64,000 nucleotides of DNA. Origin: Plantibacter elymi (nom. nud.). Lineage in GTDB: Bacteria; Actinomycetota; Actinomycetes; Actinomycetales; Microbacteriaceae. The notes under the pieces were generated by a model, which worked only from the letters and a program-made list of their open reading frames with translations, was not told the DNA's origin and made no database searches. A program made the position numbers and the translations under genes. The stretch covers positions 186,001 to 250,000 of the forward strand of contig NZ_FXWJ01000006.1 of the NCBI RefSeq assembly GCF_900177795.1, given 5' to 3'. Below are positions 44,013 to 52,188 of the stretch, one piece after another. Position 1 is the stretch's first letter. The number at the start of each line of letters is the position of its first letter.

Positions 44013-45190
44013 GCCTGCTCTCCATCCGCCGGAACGGGCTCGGTCTCGGGCCGCGCGCCCGGAGCCTGCCACTCGGGCAGGGTGCCGTTGAGTTCGAACT
44101 GTCCGAGTGCCGCCGAACGCTGCACGGCGGGATTGTGGGAGGCGATCGTCCGGACGTTCCGCCAGTGCCGGTCCAGTGCGGTCGACCGGCCGACGGCGGA
44201 GGCGCCACCGACCTCGAACAGCCGACTGAGTGCGTCGAGGACGAGCGGGAGGACGACCTGCTGGACGCGGAAGACCTCCAGGAGGGCCGAACGCGCGCCG
44301 TCGGGATCGGTGGTCGGCTCCTCCAAGGTTCGAGCGGACGCGAGGACGAGCGCGCGGGCCGTGTGCACGACGCTGCTCAGCTGGCCCACGATCGACTGCA
44401 CGAGCGGATCCTCGCGTGGCAGGTGCTCGCCCGCGTGGCCGACGGTCCGTCGCCTGGCCCGCACGTAGTCGACGGTGTCCTCGAGGGCACGTTGCGCGAT
44501 GCCCGCCACCACACCGAGCAGGATGAGCTGTTGGAGAGCGCCCGTCCGGTGCCACCCCGCCGCGTCGCCGCTGTGGACGACGAGGTCGCGCGGGTCCACC
44601 GGTACGCGGTCGAACGTGGTCGTCCCGCTTCCGGTCAACGGTTGTCCGAAGCCGTCCCAATCGTCCACCGAGCGGGTGCCTGGATCGTGCGCGGAGACGG
44701 TCACCGCGACGCGGTCGGTCCCGTCGAGCGCGGACAGGTAGATCCAGTCGGCGTAGATGCTGCCGGTCGTGTAGTACTTCGTGCCGGTCACCGTGAGGAG
44801 CTCGCCGTCGCGGTCGAGGACGGTCTCGAGGTGCGCGGTCGCGTGCCGCTCCGACTGCGCGTTCCCGACGAGGTCGCCGGCGCTCAGGCGGGCGAACCAG
44901 TGCTCCCGATAGGCGGCGTCGGGCGAAGCGAGCAGCGCCTCGACGAACAGGATGTGTCCGCGCCAGACGTGCCCGAGGCTCGAGTCCGCCGCCGAGAGCG
45001 CGATGAGTCGCGCGAACAGCTGCTCGAGCGTGAGCCCGCCGCCGCCGGACGCGACCGGGACTCTGGCTGCGGCGAAGCCCAGGTGCTTGAGCTCGGCGAC
45101 CTCGTCGAACAGGAGGCGCCGGTCGGTCTCGCGCGACACGGCGCCGCCGCGGATGGAGGAGAGGAACGAGTCGAAGTCGTCGGCGCTCAT
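44009..45190 (-). CDS. Acyl-CoA dehydrogenase-fold flavin-dependent monooxygenase (DszC/SfnB-like), copy 2
   Basis: 393 residues, paralogue of the next gene. Blocks: SLGHVWRGHILFVEALL, LVGNAQSERHATAHLETVL, VTGTKYYTTGSIYADWIYLS, DDWDGFGQPLTGSGTTTF and LDRHWRNVRTIASHNPAVQR. Enzymes of this group (DszC, SfnB) oxygenate sulfur heterocycles or sulfones with FMNH2. It overlaps metI by 4 bp, so the enzyme is co-expressed with a methionine-type importer. That suggests the imported compound is its substrate, probably an organosulfur molecule (inference). Confidence 0.88.
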   Translation of the reverse strand: MSADDFDSFLSSIRGGAVSRETDRRLLFDEVAELKHLGFAAARVPVASGGGGLTLEQLFARLIALSAADSSLGHVWRGHILFVEALLASPDAAYREHWFARLSAGDLVGNAQSERHATAHLETVLDRDGELLTVTGTKYYTTGSIYADWIYLSALDGTDRVAVTVSAHDPGTRSVDDWDGFGQPLTGSGTTTFDRVPVDPRDLVVHSGDAAGWHRTGALQQLILLGVVAGIAQRALEDTVDYVRARRRTVGHAGEHLPREDPLVQSIVGQLSSVVHTARALVLASARTLEEPTTDPDGARSALLEVFRVQQVVLPLVLDALSRLFEVGGASAVGRSTALDRHWRNVRTIASHNPAVQRSAALGQFELNGTLPEWQAPGARPETEPVPADGEQA

Positions 45191-45852
45191 CGGTGCAGCA
45201 CCCGCTTCGCCAGCACGTTGCCGAGCAACTGGGCGAGCTGCACGAGCAGGACGAGCGTGACGACCACGAGTCCGACGACGATCCAGTCGAACCGCTGGTA
45301 GCCGTAGGTCATGGCGAGGTCGCCGAGACCGCCGCCACCGAGCACACCGGCCACGGCCGTCGCATCGACGAGGGCGACGAGGATGTACGTCAGTCCGAGG
45401 ATGAGTGGGCCGAGCGCCTCGGGCACGACGATCGTGAACAGCACTCGCACGGGGCTCGCCCCCATGGCCGCGCCGGCCTCGATGGCACCCGGTGAGACGG
45501 CGACGAGGTTCGACTCGGAGACGCGCCCGATGGCGACGCTCGCGACGAGGATGAGCGGGATCGTCGCCGGGAGCGGTCCGAGGCCGGTGCCGAACACGAG
45601 CCGAGTGAGCGGGATGAGCGCGATCGCGACGATGAGGAACGGCACCGGCCGGATGACGTTGATGATGAAGTTCAGGACGCCGAACACGACGCGGTTCTGC
45701 AGGAGGTTGCCGGGCCGGCTCGCGTAGAGCAGGAGGCCCAGCAGGATCCCGATGACCGTCGCGACGGCGAAGGAGACGGAGACCATGAGGCCGGTCTCCC
45801 CGATGGCCTTGAGGAGACGCGGGAAGAACGCGTCGGGATCGAAGTCACGCAT
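45187..45852 (-). CDS. metI: Methionine-type ABC transporter permease
   Basis: 221-residue MetI-like permease with five hydrophobic helices. The N-terminal ETGLMVSVSFAVATVIGILL, the family motif NVIRPVPFLIVAIALIPL and the EAA-type coupling loop VSPGAIEAGAAMGASPVRVL are typical, as is the C-terminal GVLGGGGLGDLAMTYGYQRF. It forms the homodimeric channel for MetN and MetQ. The ATG at 45852 overlaps metN by 8 bp and its stop overlaps the monooxygenase gene. Confidence 0.94.
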   Translation of the reverse strand: MRDFDPDAFFPRLLKAIGETGLMVSVSFAVATVIGILLGLLLYASRPGNLLQNRVVFGVLNFIINVIRPVPFLIVAIALIPLTRLVFGTGLGPLPATIPLILVASVAIGRVSESNLVAVSPGAIEAGAAMGASPVRVLFTIVVPEALGPLILGLTYILVALVDATAVAGVLGGGGLGDLAMTYGYQRFDWIVVGLVVVTLVLLVQLAQLLGNVLAKRVLHR

Positions 45853-47065
45853 GGGTGTGCTCTTTCAGGGAGTCGGGGTCTGCGGCGAGCGGTTCATGCC
45901 CTTCGACAGGCTCAGGGACCGGCGTGGGCTCAGGGACCGGCGCAGGCTCAGGGACCGGCGCAGGCTCAGGGACCGGCGTGGGCTCAGGGATCGGCGCAGG
46001 CTCAGGGGCCGGCGCGAGTTCAGGGGCCCGCGAGGTCGGGGCAGGGTCGATCGCGGTGACGGTCGCCGTGGCGCGGAGCCCCGCGATGGCGGCGTCGACG
46101 CGGTCGTCCGGGCCGAGCAGCTCGACCGTGAGACTGCCGAACAGTCGCCCCTGGAGTTCGTCGACGCCGCCGAACACCACGTTGAAGTCGATGTCGTTGT
46201 CTCGGGCGACCCGCGAGAGGAACGGGTGGTTGGTGTCGCGGTCCTCGACGTGCAGCTGGACCAGACGGCCGTGGTGCACGGCCCGGATCTTCGCGAGCAC
46301 CTCGTCGGAGGGGATGTGGTGGAGCACCGACGAGACGAAGCGTCGCGCGGTCGCGGTGCGTGGAGCCGAGAACACCTCGTACACACTGCCCTGCTCCACC
46401 ACCTCGCCGTCCTCCATGACGGCGACCCGGTCGGCGAGTTCGCGGATGACGTCGATCTCGTGGGTGACGAGCAGGATCGTGACGCCGTACTCCTCGTTCA
46501 CCCGTCGGAGGAGCTCGAGGACCTCGCCGGTCGTCTGCGGGTCGAGGGCGCTGGTCGCCTCGTCGGAGATGAGGATCTCGGGGCGCGTGGCGAGGGCGCG
46601 GGCGATGCCGACCCGCTGCTTCTGCCCGCCGGAGAGTTGCGACGGGTAGGCGAGCGCCTTGTCGCTCAGTCCGACGAACGCGAGCAGTTCTTCGACGCGG
46701 TCGAGGATCTCGGCGTCCGGCACCTTCGCGAGTTTGAGCGGGTAGGCGATGTTCTTGTAGACGGTCCGGGACTCCAGGAGGTTGAACTGCTGGAAGATCA
46801 TGCCGATCCGCTGACGGGCGGCGTAGAGCGCCTGCCCGGCGAGCGCGGAGACCTCGAGGCCCTCGACGACCACCCGCCCGCTCGTCGGCCGCTCGAGGGC
46901 GTTGACGGTGCGCAGGAGTGTCGACTTCCCGGCGCCGGAGTATCCGACGATGCCGAAGATCTCACCCCGCTCGACCGTCAGGTCGACGCGGCGCAGCGCC
47001 TCGAAGGCACGGCCCTTCACCTCGAACGTCTTACTGACGTCCTCGAAGACGATTGCTGTGTTCAT
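45845..47065 (-). CDS. metN: Methionine-type ABC transporter ATP-binding protein with repeat-derived tail
   Basis: 406 residues. ABC domain with Walker A VGYSGAGKSTLLRTVNALER, Q-loop IFQQFNLLESRTV, signature LSGGQKQRVGIARALA, Walker B ILISDEATSALDPQT, switch VTHEIDVIRELA. A C-terminal NIL (methionine-sensing) domain (~residues 255-340) follows, then a ~65-residue tail built of PEPAPV/PEPTPV hexapeptides. That tail is encoded by 18-bp tandem repeats plus a REP element (45899-46025) and is not part of normal MetN (~340 residues). ATG 47065 is chosen over GTG 47068 because AGAGGAG then lies 6 nt upstream. Confidence 0.93.
   Translation of the reverse strand: MNTAIVFEDVSKTFEVKGRAFEALRRVDLTVERGEIFGIVGYSGAGKSTLLRTVNALERPTSGRVVVEGLEVSALAGQALYAARQRIGMIFQQFNLLESRTVYKNIAYPLKLAKVPDAEILDRVEELLAFVGLSDKALAYPSQLSGGQKQRVGIARALATRPEILISDEATSALDPQTTGEVLELLRRVNEEYGVTILLVTHEIDVIRELADRVAVMEDGEVVEQGSVYEVFSAPRTATARRFVSSVLHHIPSDEVLAKIRAVHHGRLVQLHVEDRDTNHPFLSRVARDNDIDFNVVFGGVDELQGRLFGSLTVELLGPDDRVDAAIAGLRATATVTAIDPAPTSRAPELAPAPEPAPIPEPTPVPEPAPVPEPAPVPEPTPVPEPVEGHEPLAADPDSLKEHTHA
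45899..46025. repeat. Coding tandem repeat (18-bp units) attached to a REP element
   Basis: A REP core CCCTTCGACAGGCTCAGGGA (from 45899) is followed by six or seven 18-bp units of the form GGCTCAGGGACCGGCGCA. The unit is the second half of the REP extended by 6 bp. Read in frame on the minus strand it encodes the PEPxPV tail of MetN. Confidence 0.85.
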
Positions 47066-47165
47066 CACCTGCTCCTCTCGCGGGAGTGCCGCCCGGGAGA
47101 CCCCGGACGGCCACTGCGTGGTGGCGGCCGATCATCGCGGGAGGCGATGACCGGCCGCCGTCGTC

Positions 47166-48146
47166 CTACTCGGCTTCGGCTTGGAGCTCGGCGAGCTTGT
47201 CGCGGAGGTCCTTCACCGGCACCTTCACGAGGATCGAGTTCCCGGCGAACTCGTCGTCGAGCGCCTCGGCGACGCGCGGGTCGGCGTAGGTGTCCTCGAG
47301 GATCTTCCAGGCCGGGTTGTCCTTGTCCTCCTCGCGGGTGGCGATGACGTTGACGTAGGGCAGGTTCTTCTCGGAGAGCGAGTCGTCGAGGAAGAGTGCG
47401 TCATCCTTCGTGATGCCCTGGCTCGGGTCGAAGTAGGAGGTCCCGACGACGACGGCCGCGAGCGACGGGTCGTCGAACTGCTGCGGGATGCTCGTCGCGG
47501 GCAGTGGCACGAACTGGAGGTTCTTGTCGTTCGCGGTGACGTCCTCGACGGTCGGGAAGTTCCCCGCGTCCGCTGCGATCTCGATGAGTCCGGCCGCAGC
47601 CAGGATGTTCAGGGCACGGCCGCCGTTGGACGGGTCATCGGGGATCGCGATGCGCGCGCCGTCGGCGAGGTCCTTGACGTCGGTGAGCGTCTTCGAGAAG
47701 ACGCCCCACTGCGTGATGACGGTCGAGAACACCGGCGTCAGGTCGGCGTCGTTCTCCGCGTTGAAGGCCGAGAGGTAGAGGATGTGCTGGAAGGCGTTCG
47801 CGTCGACGGTGCCGGCGACGAGTTCGGTGTTCGGGAGGACCCAGTCCTTCACGTTCACCCACTCGACGTCGAGGCCCTTCTCGGCGGCGACCTCCTTCAC
47901 GGCGTCCTGGAACTGCGTGTCCTCCGACACCGCGATCTTCACGCTGAGGCGCTCAGCGGGTGCGTCGGAACCGGTCGCCGCGTCGGCGGCACCGTTCTGG
48001 CCACCGACGACGACCGAGACGACGACGGCGATCGCGGCGACGGCGACGACCGCGACACCGCCGATCAACAGGTTCCGGCGCTTCCGCTTCCCGGAGGCGA
48101 TCGACGCCCGCAATTCGCTCGGTTCTGGTCCCGTGTGCTCACTCAT
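47166..48146 (-). CDS. metQ: Methionine-type ABC transporter substrate-binding protein (NlpA/MetQ family), membrane-anchored
   Basis: 326 residues. NlpA-family core: LSVKIAVSEDTQFQDAVKEV, VDANAFQHILYL, VFSKTLTDVKDLADGARIAI, IPDDPSNGGRALNILAAAGL and KNLPYVNVIATREEDKDNPAW, all characteristic of MetQ. Instead of a lipobox Cys, the N-terminus has a 25-residue basic cytosolic stretch and an uncleaved-looking helix (NLLIGGVAVVAVAAIAVVVS), so the binder is probably tethered by a transmembrane anchor. ATG 48146 has GAGGA 6 nt upstream; 14 codons further upstream lack a ribosome site. First gene of metQ-metN-metI-monooxygenase-monooxygenase; no riboswitch is evident upstream. Confidence 0.92.
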   Translation of the reverse strand: MSEHTGPEPSELRASIASGKRKRRNLLIGGVAVVAVAAIAVVVSVVVGGQNGAADAATGSDAPAERLSVKIAVSEDTQFQDAVKEVAAEKGLDVEWVNVKDWVLPNTELVAGTVDANAFQHILYLSAFNAENDADLTPVFSTVITQWGVFSKTLTDVKDLADGARIAIPDDPSNGGRALNILAAAGLIEIAADAGNFPTVEDVTANDKNLQFVPLPATSIPQQFDDPSLAAVVVGTSYFDPSQGITKDDALFLDDSLSEKNLPYVNVIATREEDKDNPAWKILEDTYADPRVAEALDDEFAGNSILVKVPVKDLRDKLAELQAEAE

Positions 48147-48335
48147 GATGGTCCTCGGCTCTGTCTGTGGGTGCACTGGTGCGTGCACGGAGCCAGTTTC
48201 CCGAGGCTCGCGGAGGGACGCGCGTTGGGTTACCGAGGACCGTCACCGTTCGAGATGAAACGTAACCGCGCTGCGCGGACGGGCGATCGTCCTTACACTG
48301 CGGCGCGTCGACCGGCGCTCCGCACCTACCGGTGG

Positions 48336-48486
48336 CACTTCGACAGGCTCAGTGACCGGGGCTGGGGCTCAATGATCGGGGCTGGGGCTCAGTGACCGAA
48401 TCCGGCGCTCAGTGACCGGGTGCCCCGCGCACCTCTTCCGGTCCCTGAGCTCCCACTCCGGTCCCTGAGCTTGTCGAAGGGCGGGC
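48336..48486. repeat. REP-like elements with tandem half-units
   Basis: CACTTCGACAGGCTCAGTGA (from 48336) is followed by degenerate GGCTCAGTGACCGG units to ~48420, then GGTCCCTGAGCTC and GGTCCCTGAGCTTGTCGAAG on the other strand. It lies in the 340-bp gap 48147-48486 between metQ and a small gene; the rest of that gap carries no recognisable gene. Confidence 0.75.
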
Positions 48487-48711
48487 TCAGGCGGGGTGGA
48501 CGAAGTTGCTCCGGCGGCGGGCGAGGCGTCGGCCCGCGAGCTGATCGAAGATCGGGCAGTCGGGTGAGGCGATCGGCGACCCGTGCTGGGGCGTTGCCCC
48601 GGTCAGCCGGGTCTGCTCCGGAGCAGACGCCGCCTGTGCGTCGTACCCCTGGGTGAGCGTCGTGAAGATCGGGGACGCGGAGCGCGGCTGGCGCGCGGAC
48701 GAGCTGGGCAC
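48487..48711 (-). CDS. Small hypothetical protein
   Basis: 74 residues, basic C-terminus (GRRLARRRSNFVHPA), Ser/Pro/Gln-rich N-terminus. The GTG at 48711 has AAAGAGGA 4 nt upstream, and the codons end in G or C as in real genes here. No membrane helix and no family recognised. Its stop codon abuts the REP array. An upstream GTG (48765) would add 18 residues but lacks a ribosome site. It may be a genuine small protein or a chance frame. Confidence 0.45.
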   Translation of the reverse strand: MPSSSARQPRSASPIFTTLTQGYDAQAASAPEQTRLTGATPQHGSPIASPDCPIFDQLAGRRLARRRSNFVHPA

Positions 48712-48834
48712 GGGGTCCTCTTTGTGGTCGACGGCGAGGGCTGCGCGAAGCACGGTCCGTACCACGCGACAGCGAGGCTCATATTCTAGAACATGAATGC
48801 TGAGTGTCGGCCTCGCGTCGTCGGAGGTCGAGGG

Positions 48835-50106
48835 TCACCCGACGTCGTATCGCGCCAATGCATCGGCGTCCTGGGCGATCCGCGACGCCCGCCTCGCCGC
48901 GTCAAGTGCCTCGACCGGATCGTCGACCGCTGCCGCCTCTGCGAGCGCAAGCTGACGCTGTGCTTCGGCAAGGCGCGTCCTCGCGTCGGCACCCACCCTG
49001 CCCCGGTGTGCGGAGATGACGTCGACGGCGACGCGGATGTTGCTGTCCGCGGTGAACAGTGCCCCGCGCATCGCCTCGCGTGCGTTGTCGAGGCGCTGCT
49101 GCGTGCTCCGGGCGGTCGCGAGGGCTGCGTCGAGATCGATGTCGGCGGCGCGAACCGCCTCCAGACGTCGCACCGGATCGGGCAGGACGCGGTCGCCGTC
49201 GGTGGACGTGGTCGACTCCGCCTGGAGGAGCGCACGGTTCGCCCGCTCGACGGCAGCCGCGATGACGGCGGACGTCTCCGCGCGTTCCACCGCCGCGCCC
49301 AGGGCGTCCGCTTCCGCGATCACCGTGCGGAGCTCCCGCCCCGCTGCGGCGAGTTCGGTCTCCGCTGCAGCGATGCCCGCGAGCGAACGCTCGACGGCGT
49401 CCAGCCGGTCTTCCGCCTGCTGCAGCTCGCGCCCCAGGGCGTGCAGGGCCGCAGCGGCCGGCTGGCCGGTGTCGATCCGATCCTTCGTCCTCGCCGCATC
49501 GTCCGTCGCCTGGTCGACCGTGTCCTGCGCGGTCCGGCGGAGCACCCGGGCATCCTCGACGGCGGTCGCCGCATAGCGATCGGCGGCCGAGGCGATCGCC
49601 AGGCCGGTGGTGGTGAGTCGCTCGCGCGCGCGGTCGATGCGCCGCTCGAGCTGGTCGAGGAGGTCGGGGGCCGAGCGCTCCGCTCCACGGCGTTCGTCGA
49701 AACCGCGCAATCGGGCGCTCAGGGTGCGCTCGACGTCCTCGCAGACGCTGATGATCCGCTCGTTCCAGGCGCGGCGCTGCGCCTCCGTGTCGGCGATCTC
49801 GTCCTCGAGCGACTGGCGGAGCCGGAACGCCTCCCCGAGCGCCGAGCGCGCCGAGGCGACGTCGGCCGCATACCCTCGGGCGGCTTCGCGTCCGAACTCC
49901 GCTTCGGCGAATCCGACCTCGTCCTCGGCCTCGCGGACCGCGTCGTCGGTGCGGACGAGGGCGATGCCCGCGCGGCGGTGGAGGTCGTCGATGGAGGCGA
50001 CGGGGGTCTTCGGATTGCGCCGCCGCAGCAGGGTGACGAGCAACCAGACGATGATGCCGACGCCCCCGAACACGATGAGCGAGGGGAGCCACCACAGGTC
50101 GTCCAT
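48835..50106 (-). CDS. Membrane-anchored coiled-coil protein
   Basis: 423 residues. One N-terminal membrane helix (LPSLIVFGGVGIIVWLLVTL) is followed by RRRN and ~390 residues of almost continuous Ala/Arg/Glu/Asp-rich coiled coil. The layout matches the second half of actinobacterial TPM (YgcG-like) domain proteins, which carry an extracellular TPM domain before the helix; that domain is missing here. Function unknown. The ATG lies 7 nt after TAGACT on its strand, a leaderless arrangement shared with the MFS gene that diverges from it 142 bp away. Confidence 0.8.
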   Translation of the reverse strand: MDDLWWLPSLIVFGGVGIIVWLLVTLLRRRNPKTPVASIDDLHRRAGIALVRTDDAVREAEDEVGFAEAEFGREAARGYAADVASARSALGEAFRLRQSLEDEIADTEAQRRAWNERIISVCEDVERTLSARLRGFDERRGAERSAPDLLDQLERRIDRARERLTTTGLAIASAADRYAATAVEDARVLRRTAQDTVDQATDDAARTKDRIDTGQPAAAALHALGRELQQAEDRLDAVERSLAGIAAAETELAAAGRELRTVIAEADALGAAVERAETSAVIAAAVERANRALLQAESTTSTDGDRVLPDPVRRLEAVRAADIDLDAALATARSTQQRLDNAREAMRGALFTADSNIRVAVDVISAHRGRVGADARTRLAEAQRQLALAEAAAVDDPVEALDAARRASRIAQDADALARYDVG

Positions 50107-50248
50107 GGGCTCCAGTCTACGAACGCGGAGCGGGGATCGGCTGGGAAGGACGTGGCGTCGGGCGTCGGTCGTCGACGGCGTTTCGACGCCTGTCGAGCTT
50201 CCTCCGGATCGCGCTCGGCACGTCGGTCCGCGGGGCTACCCTGAACCC

Positions 50249-51631
50249 ATGACCCGCCAGCAGCGCCTCGTGCTCACGATCGCGATCCTCTCCTCGTTCG
50301 TGGCCTTCCTCGACGGCTCGGTCGTGAACGTCGCGCTCCCCGCGATGACGAAGGAACTCGGCGGCGGCCTCATCGTGCAGCAGTGGGTGGTCGACGCCTA
50401 CCTGATCACCCTCGGTTCGCTCATCCTGCTCGCGGGCTCGCTCTCCGACGCGTTCGGGCGCATCCGCATCCTCCGCATCGGCCTCATCGGCTTCGGGGTC
50501 ACCTCGATCCTGTGCGCCGTCGCGCCGACCGCCGAGGTCCTCATCGTCGCCCGGCTGCTCCAGGGTGGCGCGGCTGCGCTCCTAGTGCCGAGTTCGCTCG
50601 CCATCATCATCTCGACGTTCAGCGGCGTCGCGCAGGGCAAGGCGATCGGCACCTGGACGGCATGGACGGGGGCCGCGGGCATCACCGGCCCGCTGCTCGG
50701 CGGCGTGCTCGTCGACACGCTGTCCTGGCGCCTGATCTTCGCGATCAACATCATCCCGATCCTCGTCACCCTGTGGCTCATGATGCGCACCGACCGCGTA
50801 CCCGAGCCCGAACATCGCCCGCGTATCGACGTCGTCGGTGCGGTGCTCGGCGCCGTCGGGCTCGGCGGCCCCGTCTTCGCGCTCATCGAGCAGGAGCGCT
50901 ACAGCTGGTCGAGCCCGATGCTGCTCGTGCCGCTCATCGGCGGTGTCGCGTCCTTCGTCGCATTCCTCTGGTGGGAGCGCCGCCACCCCGATCCGATGCT
51001 GCCACTGTCGCTCTTCCGCGTGCGGAACTTCGGCTACGGCAACATCGCGACGGTCTTCATCTACGGCGCCCTCTCGCTCGGCTTCTTCGCCATCGCGGTG
51101 TTCATCCAGCAGACGGCGGGCTTCAGCGCCACCCTGGCCGGGATTGCGACGCTGCCGCCGACGCTCGTCATGCTCGCGTTGTCGTCGTGGTTCGGCAAGT
51201 TGGCAGGCAAGCACGGACCGCGGCTGTTCATGACGGTCGGGCCGATCGTCGCCGGCGTCGGCTTCCTCCTGATGATGGGTGCGCAGCAAGATCTGAACTA
51301 CTGGGTGCAGCTGTTCCCGGGCATCCTGCTCGTCGGTCTCGGCCTCGCGATCACGGTCGCGCCGCTCACCGCGGGCATCCTCGGATCGATCGATCCGGCC
51401 CATGCCGGCATCGGATCGGCGGTCAACAACGCGGTGTCGCGCGTGGCCGGCCTCGTGTCGATCGCCCTGGTCGGCATCATCGCCGGCGGTGCGCTCGGCG
51501 TCGACGGGTTCCCACGGGTGGTCCTGGCGACCGCCGTGTTCATGTTCGTCGGCGGCGTGGTGTCGTTCGTCGGCATCCGGAATCCGCGGACCGCGACCGC
51601 GCCGGAGACGACGACCTCGTCGCCGGCCTGA
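50249..51631 (+). CDS. MFS transporter, DHA2 (14-helix drug:H+ antiporter) family
   Basis: 460 residues, about 14 hydrophobic helices. Family motifs: LSSFVAFLDGSVVNVALPAM in helix 1 (motif D1), VVDAYLITLGSLILLAGSLSD with motif A SDAFGRIRILRIG, and ARLLQGGAAALLVPSSLAII; motif C is WTGAAGITGPLLGGVLVDTL. It exports drugs or other amphiphiles by proton exchange. TACCCT lies exactly 6 nt before ATG 50249. A convergent MarR gene ends 27 bp downstream and could be its regulator, although its operator site lies at the other end. Confidence 0.92.
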   Translation: MTRQQRLVLTIAILSSFVAFLDGSVVNVALPAMTKELGGGLIVQQWVVDAYLITLGSLILLAGSLSDAFGRIRILRIGLIGFGVTSILCAVAPTAEVLIVARLLQGGAAALLVPSSLAIIISTFSGVAQGKAIGTWTAWTGAAGITGPLLGGVLVDTLSWRLIFAINIIPILVTLWLMMRTDRVPEPEHRPRIDVVGAVLGAVGLGGPVFALIEQERYSWSSPMLLVPLIGGVASFVAFLWWERRHPDPMLPLSLFRVRNFGYGNIATVFIYGALSLGFFAIAVFIQQTAGFSATLAGIATLPPTLVMLALSSWFGKLAGKHGPRLFMTVGPIVAGVGFLLMMGAQQDLNYWVQLFPGILLVGLGLAITVAPLTAGILGSIDPAHAGIGSAVNNAVSRVAGLVSIALVGIIAGGALGVDGFPRVVLATAVFMFVGGVVSFVGIRNPRTATAPETTTSSPA

Positions 51632-51658
51632 CGACGTCGCCGGGCGGCGAGCCCTCGG

Positions 51659-52150
51659 TCAGCGCGGGTCGGCACCCGTGACGGCGGGCGCGGTGGTGGC
51701 CGCCCCGATCACCGCATGGAGCATCTCGCGGAGCTGGGTGAGATGCTCGGCGTCCATCCGGAGTTCGTTCATGACCCGGTGCGGGATGGCCTCCGCCTGG
51801 GCGCGGAGCTCACGGCCGGCGGTGGTGAGTGAGACGTCGAGGACGCGCTCGTCGAGTCGGCTGCGGGCGCGTCGGACGAGCCCGGCGGTCTCGAGGCGCT
51901 TGAGGAGTGGGGACAACGTCGCCGGCTCGAGCTGCAGCGCTCCGCCGAGGTCCTTGACCGAGCGCGGGCTGTGCTGCCAGAGCGCGAGCATCACGAGGTA
52001 CTGCGGATGGGTGAGACCGAGCGGTTCGAGGATCGGGCGGTAGAGCGAGATGACGCTGCGCGACGCGACGGCGAGCGCGAAGCAGACCTGGTTCTCGAGC
52101 TGGAGCAGGTCGTCAGTCGTGGCGACGGTGGTGGATTCGTTGGCGGTCAC
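51659..52150 (-). CDS. MarR family transcriptional regulator
   Basis: 163 residues. Winged helix: LTHPQYLVMLALWQHSPRSV, recognition segment LQLEPATLSPLLKRLETAGLV, wing RRARSRLDERVLDVSLT. Dimer helices lie at both ends. A Cys near the start (ENQVCFALAVASRSVI) resembles the peroxide-sensing OhrR position (Cys in the first helix), so redox control is possible but unproven. The GTG start lies 6 nt after TACGAT (leaderless) and its promoter region contains a near-palindrome (52169-52186) shared with the divergent small gene. Confidence 0.9.
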   Translation of the reverse strand: MTANESTTVATTDDLLQLENQVCFALAVASRSVISLYRPILEPLGLTHPQYLVMLALWQHSPRSVKDLGGALQLEPATLSPLLKRLETAGLVRRARSRLDERVLDVSLTTAGRELRAQAEAIPHRVMNELRMDAEHLTQLREMLHAVIGAATTAPAVTGADPR

Positions 52151-52168
52151 GGTCCCATCGTACCCAAA

Positions 52169-52186
52169 TGATTAGTACACTCATCA
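52169..52186. promoter_or_regulatory. Near-palindromic MarR operator candidate
   Basis: TGATTAGTACACTCATCA: the 9-bp arms match at 7 positions. It overlaps the -10 TACACT of the divergent small gene and lies ~20 bp upstream of the MarR start, so one bound dimer could control both. Confidence 0.55.
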
Positions 52187-52188
52187 AT

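Noticed and set aside
45899-46025. Frameshift or assembly error in the metN tail
   Set aside because: The 18-bp period keeps the frame open and the tail ends in a normal stop overlapping metI by 8 bp, so it is a coding repeat.
48147-48335. SAM-type riboswitch upstream of metQ
   Set aside because: No recognisable SAM aptamer helices or terminator structure; only a possible promoter and the REP block.
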